Source: Streptomyces sp. NBC_00536 (GTDB lineage Bacteria > Actinomycetota > Actinomycetes > Streptomycetales > Streptomycetaceae). Taken from it: a stretch of 64,000 nt of DNA. The stretch is taken from assembly GCF_036346295.1 (NCBI RefSeq), contig NZ_CP107819.1:4092001-4156000 (forward strand), given 5' to 3'. Made by a program: the position numbers and the translations under genes. Every line of letters begins with the position of its first letter. Position 1 is the first letter of the stretch. Under the pieces are notes generated by a model. The model was not told the DNA's origin. It was given only the letters and a program-made list of their open reading frames with translations, and did not search any database. Positions 58,356 to 64,000 of the stretch are shown in pieces.

Positions 58356-58883
58356 TCAGCGCTCCTCGATCACCACGGCCTTGATCACCACGTCCTCCAC
58401 GGGACGGTCGGTGCGCGGGTTGGTCGCCCCGGCGGCGATGGCGCTGACGACCGCCTGGCTGGCCTTGTCGGTGATCTCACCGAAGATCGTGTGCTTGCGG
58501 GTCAGCCACGCGGTGGGGGCGACGGTGATGAAGAACTGCGAGCCGTTCGTACCCGGCCCGGAGTTCGCCATGGCCAGCAGGAACGGCTTGGTGAAGGCCA
58601 GGTCGGGGTGGAACTCGTCGGCGAACTGGTACCCGGGGCCACCGGTGCCGTTTCCGAGCGGGTCGCCGCCCTGGATCATGAAACCGCTGATCACGCGGTG
58701 GAAGACGGTGCCGTCGTAGAACGGTTCGGTGGTCTTCTGGCCGTCGGAGGGGCGGGTCCACTCGCGCTCGCCCTTGGCCAGTTCCACGAAGTTCCGGACG
58801 GTCTTCGGGGCATGGTTCGCCAGCAGCTCGATCTCGATGTCGCCGTGGTTCGTCTTGAGGGTGGCGAAAAGCTTCGCGGCCAC
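58356..58883 (-). CDS. Cyclophilin-type peptidyl-prolyl isomerase
   Basis: The 175-aa protein is a single cyclophilin domain: LKTNHGDIEIELLANHAPKTVRNFVELA (read in parts), FHRVISGFMIQGGDPLG, NSGPGTNGSQFFITV, HTIFGEI. It lacks a signal peptide and so is cytoplasmic. It catalyses cis-trans isomerisation of prolyl bonds during folding. I chose the GTG at 58883 because GGAAGG lies 7 nt upstream. ATGs at 58898 and 58904 are alternatives. Confidence 0.93.
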   Translation of the reverse strand: MAAKLFATLKTNHGDIEIELLANHAPKTVRNFVELAKGEREWTRPSDGQKTTEPFYDGTVFHRVISGFMIQGGDPLGNGTGGPGYQFADEFHPDLAFTKPFLLAMANSGPGTNGSQFFITVAPTAWLTRKHTIFGEITDKASQAVVSAIAAGATNPRTDRPVEDVVIKAVVIEER

Positions 58884-59071
58884 GAATCTGCCTTCCATCG
58901 TCATCACTGGTCGGCCGAATCTTCCCACGGAGTGCTCCGGGAAGAGGAAATAGGCCACTCGGATGCCCTGTCGGCCATGCCACGGTGCGGTATCGGGGGC
59001 ATGATCCGACAAAGGGTGGAAAGGTGAACTGTGTCCGCCGAACTGTGTCCGCCACCAAGGAGGATGATCCC

Positions 59072-59755
59072 GTGACCCGCAAGGACAGCGTGCACGCCGC
59101 GGCCGAGAGCGCGAGGGAAAGCATGCGGCACGCCGCGGAAGTGGTGGCGCCGTACGCGGGAACCGCCAAGGACGCCGCCGCGCACTACGCGCACGAAGCG
59201 AACGTACGGCTGACACCGAAGGTTTCGTACGCGGCCGGTGAGGCCGCCCGGCAGGCCCGCACTGCCTACGACAGCCATCTGCATCCGCGCGTGCTGTCGG
59301 CGCGCGCCCACGTCCCCCCGAATGTGGACCGGGCGGCGACGCGCGCCGTGTGCCGGACCCGCCAGGCCGCGCGGCAGGCCGCCGACTACACGGCGCCGCG
59401 GTTCGAGAGCGCGCTCGCGGCGGCCCAGCCGGTGGCGGAGGAGGCCGCCTCGCGGTCGGCCGCCGCACTGGCCGCGCTGCGCGGGCAGGTCTCGGCCCAG
59501 GACGTGCAGCAGCTGGTCAAGCGCAACGAGCGCCGGGCGCGCTGCGGCCGGCTGTTCAAGGGAGCCGCCCTGATCGGCCTGCTGGCCGGTGGCGCCTTCG
59601 CCGCATGGAAGTGGTGGGACCAGCAGTCGAACCCGGACTGGCTGGTGGAACCGCCCGCGGCGACCGAACTGTCGGCCCGCGACGGCGAGTCGGCGGATTT
59701 CGATGACGAGTCGGCGGCGAAGGAGCGGTCGGCGGCCGACGAGCAGCAGTCTTAG
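59072..59755 (+). CDS. DUF5324-family protein
   Basis: The 227-aa protein is Ala/Arg-rich and helical with repeated heptads (DSVHAAAESARESMRHAAEVV, then AGEAARQARTAYDSH and RQAARQAADYTAPRFESAL). A C-terminal hydrophobic segment (FKGAALIGLLAGGAFAAW, near residues 165-185) precedes an acidic tail. This matches DUF5324, a family I know only from Streptomyces and relatives, with no known function. The GTG at 59072 has AAGGAGG 8 nt upstream. It is divergent from the cyclophilin gene. Confidence 0.83.
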   Translation: MTRKDSVHAAAESARESMRHAAEVVAPYAGTAKDAAAHYAHEANVRLTPKVSYAAGEAARQARTAYDSHLHPRVLSARAHVPPNVDRAATRAVCRTRQAARQAADYTAPRFESALAAAQPVAEEAASRSAAALAALRGQVSAQDVQQLVKRNERRARCGRLFKGAALIGLLAGGAFAAWKWWDQQSNPDWLVEPPAATELSARDGESADFDDESAAKERSAADEQQS

Positions 59756-59775
59756 CCGCCGCGCTGCCGCTGGGT

Positions 59776-59831
59776 GCGTACGGCGATGGGGCCCGGATCC
59801 GTGGGTGGATCCGGGCCCCATCGCCGTACGC
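59776..59831. terminator. Strong bidirectional terminator
   Basis: Positions 59776-59800 and 59807-59831 form a perfect 25-bp stem with a 6-nt loop, the longest uninterrupted hairpin in the window. It lies between the convergent DUF5324 and LysM genes. Confidence 0.92.
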
Positions 59832-59863
59832 GCGGGTCCGCGGGTCAGTCGGCTCCGCGGGCT

Positions 59864-60349
59864 TCAGTTGGGGAGGGTGAGCACCATGCCCGGGCGGATC
59901 AGGTCGGGGTTGGAACCGACGACGCCCTTGTTCATGGCGTACAGCTCGCGCCAGCGGGCCTCGTTGCCCAGCTCGCGGCGGGCGATCGCCGAGAGGGAGT
60001 CACCGGACCTGACCGTGTAGGTGCGCTTCTTGGCGGCGGGTGCGGGCTTCGGGGCCATCGGGGCGGGGCGGGGCGGCGCGGGCGCTGCCGCGGCGGGCTT
60101 CGGCGCGACCGGGGCGGGCTTGGGCGGAGTGACCGCCTGCGCGGCTGCCCGGGCCTGGGCCGCCATCCGGTCGGCGGCCTCCTTGGTCGCCGTGGCCGAC
60201 GCGTCGGTGTACTTGATGGCGGTGTCGGCGGGTGCGCTCGCCGCGGGTGCCGAGCGGGCCGCGGCCTGCTGTTCGACCTGTTCCTTGGCCTTCTCCGCGG
60301 CGTCGTGCGCCTTCTTCTTGTCGGACTTGAGGAAGTCGAAGATTCCCAT
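59864..60349 (-). CDS. LysM-domain protein without a signal peptide
   Basis: The 161-aa protein begins MGIFDFLKSDKKKAHDAAEK, with no signal peptide or membrane segment. An Ala/Pro/Lys-rich middle of about 85 residues leads to a C-terminal LysM domain (YTVRSGDSLSAIARRELGNEARWRELYAMNKGVVG, read in parts, then GMVLTLP). Most LysM proteins bind peptidoglycan outside the cell. Lack of an export signal suggests a cytoplasmic role, like Kbp/YgaU, where a LysM domain sits in a cytoplasmic K+-binding protein. It follows the MarR gene on the same strand, 112 bp downstream. Confidence 0.82.
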   Translation of the reverse strand: MGIFDFLKSDKKKAHDAAEKAKEQVEQQAAARSAPAASAPADTAIKYTDASATATKEAADRMAAQARAAAQAVTPPKPAPVAPKPAAAAPAPPRPAPMAPKPAPAAKKRTYTVRSGDSLSAIARRELGNEARWRELYAMNKGVVGSNPDLIRPGMVLTLPN

Positions 60350-60461
60350 GGTGTGACGCCTCCGGCGTGGTGTGCCCCCTGGCTCGGTGCCTGCCCCCAC
60401 TCTCGGCCACGGCACGTCGCCCGGCCGTGTGACTACGCCATCCGAGGGACGCGCCGGTGCA

Positions 60462-60941
60462 CTACTGGCGGGCCCGGCGGGCCGGGCGCGGGCTCTCGCT
60501 GGGGACCGCCAGATCCCCTTCCACCAGCAGGTTCAGTACGCGCAGCAGCGCCGTCCGGTCGGCGTCGGTGAGCGAACCGACGGCCTCGGCGTGCACCCGG
60601 TCCACGATCCGGGTGCTCCGCTCGGCCAGCTCCGCGCCCGCCGGGGTGACCGCGATGATCCGCGCCCGGCGGTCCCGGGAGGAGGGCCTGCGCTCGGCCA
60701 GACCGGCCTTCTCCAGGGCGTCGACGGTCACCACCATCGTCGTCTTGTCCATGTCGCCGATCTCCGCGAGCTGGATCTGGGTGCGCTCCTCCTCCAGGGC
60801 GTGGACCAGGACGCAGTGCATGCGGGCGGTCAGGCCGACCTCGTCGAGGGCGGCCGCCATCCGGGTGCGCAGGACATGGCTGGTGTGGTCCAGCAGGAAG
60901 GAGAGGTCGGGCTCGGTCCGAGTGGGTGCCATGGCAGTCAT
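60462..60941 (-). CDS. MarR-family transcriptional regulator
   Basis: The 159-aa protein has the MarR winged-helix fold (LTARMHCVLVHALEEERTQIQLAEIGDMDKTTMVVTVDALEKAGLAERRPSSRDRRARIIAVT, read in parts), with the typical DRR wing. It is divergent from an MFS efflux gene and most likely represses it, as MarR proteins do in response to phenolic or drug-like ligands. A perfect inverted repeat begins at the base next to its ATG. Confidence 0.9.
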   Translation of the reverse strand: MTAMAPTRTEPDLSFLLDHTSHVLRTRMAAALDEVGLTARMHCVLVHALEEERTQIQLAEIGDMDKTTMVVTVDALEKAGLAERRPSSRDRRARIIAVTPAGAELAERSTRIVDRVHAEAVGSLTDADRTALLRVLNLLVEGDLAVPSESPRPARRARQ

Positions 60942-60965
60942 GGATCCAGCCTAACAACTGGATCC
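60942..60965. promoter_or_regulatory. Inverted-repeat operator in the marR-MFS divergent region
   Basis: GGATCCAG (60942-60949) and CTGGATCC (60958-60965) are exact inverted repeats 8 bp apart. The first arm abuts the MarR start codon, so the MarR transcript can have almost no leader if it starts here. A TAGTGT (60997-61002) could be the -10 of the MFS gene. The repeat is a likely MarR operator. Confidence 0.6.
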
Positions 60966-61056
60966 GAAATAAATAGTCTGCAACGGAACCATCTGCTAGT
61001 GTCCTTCTTATCGCCCCCGCTGCACCGCAGCCGAAGGTCACTGAACGGAGAGCCCG

Positions 61057-62583
61057 ATGCCTGCCGCACCCGCACCGTCTTCCGCACCGACTTCCGCCCC
61101 CTCTTCCACGCCGCCCTCGGCACGCCCCGAAGCGCCGGCCGAAGCCCCGGTCACGGTGACCACCGCGGGGGCCGCGCGTCCCGGACACGGACTGCGCTCC
61201 CGCTGGACCGCCCTCGCCGTCCTCTCCACCGGGATGCTGATGACGGTCCTGGACGGCAGCATCGTCACGGTGGCCATGCCCGCCATCCAGAACGACCTCG
61301 GCTTCTCCCCCGCCGGACTCAGCTGGGTGGTGAACGCCTACCTGATCGCCTTCGGCAGCCTGCTGCTGCTCGCCGGGCGCCTCGGGGACCTCATCGGTCA
61401 CAAGCGGATGTTCCTGGCCGGGACGGCCGTCTTCACCGGCGCATCCCTGCTCGCGGGCTTCGCCGGCTCCCCCGAACTGCTGATCGCCGCCCGCTTCCTC
61501 CAGGGACTGGGCAGCGCGATGGCCTCCGCCGTCAGCCTCGGCATCCTGATCAACCTCTTCACCGAACCCCGCGAGCGGGCCAAGGCCATCGCGGTCTTCT
61601 CCTTCACCGGAGCGGCCGGAGCCTCCCTCGGCCAGGTGCTCGGCGGCGTCCTCACCGATGCCCTCGACTGGCACTGGATCTTCTTCATCAACCTGCCGAT
61701 CGGCCTGGCCGCACTGCTGCTGGCACTGCCTGCGCTCCCGGCGGGCCGTGGACTCGGGCTGGGTGCGGGCGCCGATGTGCTGGGCGCGGTCCTGGTGACC
61801 GCGGGACTGATGCTCGGCATCTACACCGTGGTCAAGGTCGAGCAGTACGGATGGACCTCCGCGCACACCCTCGGGCTCGGCGCGCTCTCCCTGGCCCTGC
61901 TCGCCGCCTTCACCGTCCGGCAGGCCAAGGCCCGTACCCCGCTGATGCCGCTCCGGATCTTCCGGTCCCGCACCGTGGTCGGCGCCAACCTGGTCCAGAT
62001 GCTGATGATCGCCGCGCTCTTCTCCTTCCAGATCCTGGTCGCCCTCTACCTCCAGAAGGTCCTCGGCTACAGCGCCGCCGCCACCGGGCTCGCCATGCTT
62101 CCGGCCGCCGTGGTGATCGGTGTGACCTCCCTCGGCATCTCGACCCGCCTGATCTCCCGGTTCGGCGGCCGCGCGGTCCTGCTCACCGGTCTCGTCCTGC
62201 TGCTGGGCGGCCAGCTCCTGCTGACCCGACTGCCCGTGCACGCCGACTACGTGACCGACCTGCTGCCCGTGATGCTCCTCGCGGCGGGCTTCGGCCTGGC
62301 CCTGCCGGCCCTGACCGGACTGGCCATGTCGGGTGCCGGCGCCGAGGACGCGGGCCTGGCCTCGGGGCTGTTCAACACCACCCAGCAGATCGGCATGGCG
62401 GTGGGCGTCGCGGTCCTCTCCACCCTGGCGGCCTCGCACACCGAGTCCCTCACCCGCACCGGGCACACCACGGCCGAAGCCCTGACCGGCGGCTACCACG
62501 TGGCCTTCGGGATCGGCTCCGGACTGCTCCTGGCGGCCGTCGCCCTGGCCGCGATCCTGCTCCGCCCGGAGCGCCGGGCCTGA
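61057..62583 (+). CDS. MFS efflux transporter, DHA2 (14-TM) type
   Basis: The 508-aa protein has the DHA2/EmrB layout with about 14 membrane segments. Motifs are LDGSIVTVAMPAIQNDLGFSP (motif D1 region), SWVVNAYLIAFGSLLLLAGRLGDLIGHKRMF (motif A, read in parts) and FTGAAGASLGQVLGGVLTD (motif C). It should export drugs or other toxic compounds by proton antiport. GGAGA lies 5 nt before the ATG at 61057. The divergent MarR gene probably regulates it. Confidence 0.92.
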   Translation: MPAAPAPSSAPTSAPSSTPPSARPEAPAEAPVTVTTAGAARPGHGLRSRWTALAVLSTGMLMTVLDGSIVTVAMPAIQNDLGFSPAGLSWVVNAYLIAFGSLLLLAGRLGDLIGHKRMFLAGTAVFTGASLLAGFAGSPELLIAARFLQGLGSAMASAVSLGILINLFTEPRERAKAIAVFSFTGAAGASLGQVLGGVLTDALDWHWIFFINLPIGLAALLLALPALPAGRGLGLGAGADVLGAVLVTAGLMLGIYTVVKVEQYGWTSAHTLGLGALSLALLAAFTVRQAKARTPLMPLRIFRSRTVVGANLVQMLMIAALFSFQILVALYLQKVLGYSAAATGLAMLPAAVVIGVTSLGISTRLISRFGGRAVLLTGLVLLLGGQLLLTRLPVHADYVTDLLPVMLLAAGFGLALPALTGLAMSGAGAEDAGLASGLFNTTQQIGMAVGVAVLSTLAASHTESLTRTGHTTAEALTGGYHVAFGIGSGLLLAAVALAAILLRPERRA

Positions 62584-62589
62584 GCCCGA

Positions 62590-62605
62590 TGTTTCACGTG
62601 AAACA
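62590..62605. other. parS (ParB-binding) site, perfect, left arm of a long palindrome
   Basis: An exact TGTTTCACGTGAAACA begins 7 bp after the MFS stop codon. With the second parS at 62633-62648 it forms the arms of a 24-bp perfect inverted repeat (62590-62613 with 62625-62648) and an 11-nt loop. Confidence 0.93.
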
Positions 62606-62632
62606 CACCGGCCGGTGCCACCACGGCCGGTG

Positions 62633-62648
62633 TGTTTCACGTGAAACA
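62633..62648. other. parS (ParB-binding) site, perfect, right arm of a long palindrome
   Basis: An exact TGTTTCACGTGAAACA lies 43 bp (start to start) from the parS at 62590. The GGCCGGTG before it (62625-62632) pairs with CACCGGCC after the first site (62606-62613), so the pair can also act as a terminator hairpin between the convergent MFS and sortase genes. Confidence 0.93.
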
Positions 62649-62694
62649 ACGACTACCCGCCCTCCCCCTCCTGTCCCCCGCCGCCCCGTGACCG

Positions 62695-63312
62695 CTACGC
62701 GCCCTCCGTCTGGTGGGCGAAGACCACGACGTTGGAGTCCCAGTGCCGGTCCTTCATCAGGTTGCCGCCGCAGGTGATCAGGCGCAGCTCGGGGTCGGCC
62801 GTGTCCCCGTACACCTTGTCGGTGGGGAACGCGTCCTTCTTGTACGTCTCGATCCGGTCCACCGCGAAGACGACCGTGGTGCCGTCCGCGCGGTGCACCT
62901 TGATCTTCTCGTCCTTCGTCAGCTTCTTGAGATTGAAGAAGACCGCCTCGGGAGTCGTCGGCGTGTCCATGTGACCGACGATCGCGGCCGGTCCCTGCTC
63001 GCCGGGCGCGGGCCCCTGCTTGTACCAGGCGGCTTCCATCGGCTTGGCGAAGTCGGGCTCCTGCATCACGCCTTTGGCATCGAGGCCGACCGTCTCCAAC
63101 TGCGCGTCGACCTTGATGTCCGGTATCTCGATCCGCTCCGGCGCCGGGGCCGCCGTTGCCGGGGCCGCCTTGGGGGTCGGGGCGGACTTCTTGCCGCTGT
63201 CCGAGGCGGCGGAACAGCCGGAGACGAGGGAGACCGCGAGGGCCGCGGCCCCCGCCAGGGCGGCCACGCGGATCGCGCGGCCACCCTGGCTGACAGCCGT
63301 GGGCTCAGTCAT
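62695..63312 (-). CDS. Class F sortase, probable lipoprotein
   Basis: The 205-aa protein has a lipoprotein-like signal (VAALAGAAALAVSLVSGCS, lipobox VSGC), a Pro/Ala/Lys linker and a class F sortase domain (IEIPDIKVDAQLETVGLD, catalytic His in AIVGHMDTP, Cys in RLITCGGNL, a nearby Arg in MKDRHWDSNVVVFA). Class F sortases of actinobacteria have few defined substrates. Its ATG overlaps the stop codon of the upstream Ig-like gene by 8 bp, so that secreted protein is the natural candidate partner. Confidence 0.88.
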   Translation of the reverse strand: MTEPTAVSQGGRAIRVAALAGAAALAVSLVSGCSAASDSGKKSAPTPKAAPATAAPAPERIEIPDIKVDAQLETVGLDAKGVMQEPDFAKPMEAAWYKQGPAPGEQGPAAIVGHMDTPTTPEAVFFNLKKLTKDEKIKVHRADGTTVVFAVDRIETYKKDAFPTDKVYGDTADPELRLITCGGNLMKDRHWDSNVVVFAHQTEGA

Positions 63313-64000
63313 TGCTCGTCACGAAGCCGACCGGAGCCTGACCGGTGTTGACGCCACCGTGCGGCTTGACGTGGTGGTCCGGGGTGACGTCGCCACCACC
63401 GCCACCGCCACCGCTGCCGCCGTCCTTGGCGCTGAACGTGACGGTGTCGAACTTCTTGCCGCCCGCGAAAGCGTCGACGCCGTACGCGCCGGCCTTGAGG
63501 CCCTTGGCGACGGTGGCCGTGCCGGTCCACACACCGTTGCCGGCGTCCTTCAGCTCGACCTTGCCACCGAAGGCGGCGGAGTCGACGTAGGCCTTGGCAT
63601 CCTTGGCGTTGGTCTGGATGGCGATCTCGATCTTGTCACCGGCGACCCCGCTGTTCTTGGACAGGGTGACGCTGGAAACGACCGGCGGCACCGGCGCATC
63701 GGCCTTGACGGTCAGCTTGGTGGAGCCCGACAGGCGGGAGCCATCGGCGGCGATCCCGGTGTACTTCACGTCGTAGACGCCGTCCTTGACGGCGCCGACC
63801 TTGGCCGTGGCGGTCCAGGCACCGTCCATCGCCTGGTGCGCCGTCACGTTGCCCAGCGCCTGCGAGCTCACGAGGACCTTGGAGGCGCCCTTGGGCATCT
63901 TCAGCATGGCGGTGACCTGGTCACCGGGCTTGGCCGTGGTGGCCGACAGGGAGATGCTCGACCGTTTGTCGGCCACCTTCAGATCGGCCTGACCGCTGCC
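63305..64000 (-). CDS. Secreted Ig-like surface protein, 5' end cut by window
   Basis: The frame is open to base 64000, so the N-terminus lies outside. About 231 residues are visible. They form two beta-rich repeats of about 90 residues with similar starts (RSSISLSATTAKPGDQVTAML and SSVTLSKNSGVAGDKIEIAI), typical of bacterial Ig-like folds. A Gly-rich linker (GGSGGGGGGG) and a short tail (DVTPDHHVKPHGGVNTG, then QAPVGFVTSND) follow. The KPHGGVNTG stretch resembles a motif I recall in proteins encoded beside class F sortases. No LPXTG-type motif or C-terminal membrane anchor is visible. Confidence 0.78.
   Translation of the reverse strand, partial: GSGQADLKVADKRSSISLSATTAKPGDQVTAMLKMPKGASKVLVSSQALGNVTAHQAMDGAWTATAKVGAVKDGVYDVKYTGIAADGSRLSGSTKLTVKADAPVPPVVSSVTLSKNSGVAGDKIEIAIQTNAKDAKAYVDSAAFGGKVELKDAGNGVWTGTATVAKGLKAGAYGVDAFAGGKKFDTVTFSAKDGGSGGGGGGGDVTPDHHVKPHGGVNTGQAPVGFVTSND

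Overview
The window is high-GC actinobacterial DNA, almost certainly from a Streptomyces chromosome. Three things point there: dense, often overlapping genes with GTG starts; families typical of the genus (DUF5324, DUF881, CrgA, class E sortases, Bpa, BkdR); and five copies of the 16-bp ParB-binding parS palindrome (four perfect, one with a single mismatch), which place the window near oriC. I see no prophage, insertion sequence with a transposase, CRISPR array or rRNA operon. Both ends cut through genes: an RHS/polymorphic toxin at the left and a secreted Ig-like protein at the right.

Layout, left to right. (1) 0-2.8 kb: RHS-repeat protein with a type VII secretion-type N-terminus; its toxin end lies outside the window. 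(2) 2.9-6.6 kb: first branched-chain 2-oxoacid dehydrogenase operon (bkdA-B-C, minus strand). (3) 6.9-8.1 kb: DosR/DevR-like orphan response regulator, a DosR-box-like palindrome and a flavin-binding split-barrel protein. (4) 8.2-12.3 kb: two divergent Ser/Thr kinases and a secreted low-complexity protein. (5) 12.4-16.7 kb: PadR regulator, ABC ATPase and large permease, with a promoter that looks leaderless. (6) 16.8-22.2 kb: proteasome activator Bpa, molybdenum cofactor genes (MobA-DUF6457, MoeA), a K+ channel, a 170-bp MITE-like palindrome and a quinone oxidoreductase.

(7) 22.2-38.3 kb is a catabolic block: second bkd operon with its Lrp-type regulator BkdR, a TetR regulator with 3-hydroxyacyl-CoA dehydrogenase, paaN, paaABCDE and an acyl-CoA dehydrogenase. 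It is interrupted by an RNA methyltransferase and an HTTM/DUF5819 membrane pair. Identical 14-bp operators (ACCGA-N4-TCGGT) lie before paaN/3-hydroxyacyl-CoA dehydrogenase and before paaA. A third copy, differing only in the spacer, lies at the bkd2/bkdR promoter. One TetR protein may therefore coordinate phenylacetate and branched-chain catabolism. (8) 38.3-44 kb: rhodanese, J-domain-like protein, DUF2252 protein, a two-component pair whose kinase has an extra C-terminal membrane/extracytoplasmic domain, and tRNA-Leu(CAG).

(9) 44.3-52.5 kb: the conserved actinobacterial growth and cell-wall operon fhaA-fhaB-pstP-rodA-pbpA-pknB. It joins a PASTA kinase, its phosphatase, FHA readers and a peptidoglycan synthase pair. 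(10) 52.6-57 kb: DUF881, three class E sortases, a 58-aa membrane protein and a PabA/TrpG-type glutaminase in one overlapping minus-strand operon, then divergent crgA. (11) 57.1-60.3 kb: a symmetric DnaA-box array, rhomboid protease, cyclophilin, DUF5324 and a LysM protein with no signal peptide. (12) 60.4-64 kb: divergent MarR/MFS efflux pair, a double-parS palindrome, and a lipoprotein-like class F sortase overlapping a secreted Ig-like protein.

All assignments come from reading motifs in the sequence. No database search was run. Gene starts were chosen from ribosome-binding sites and overlaps, and are noted where uncertain.
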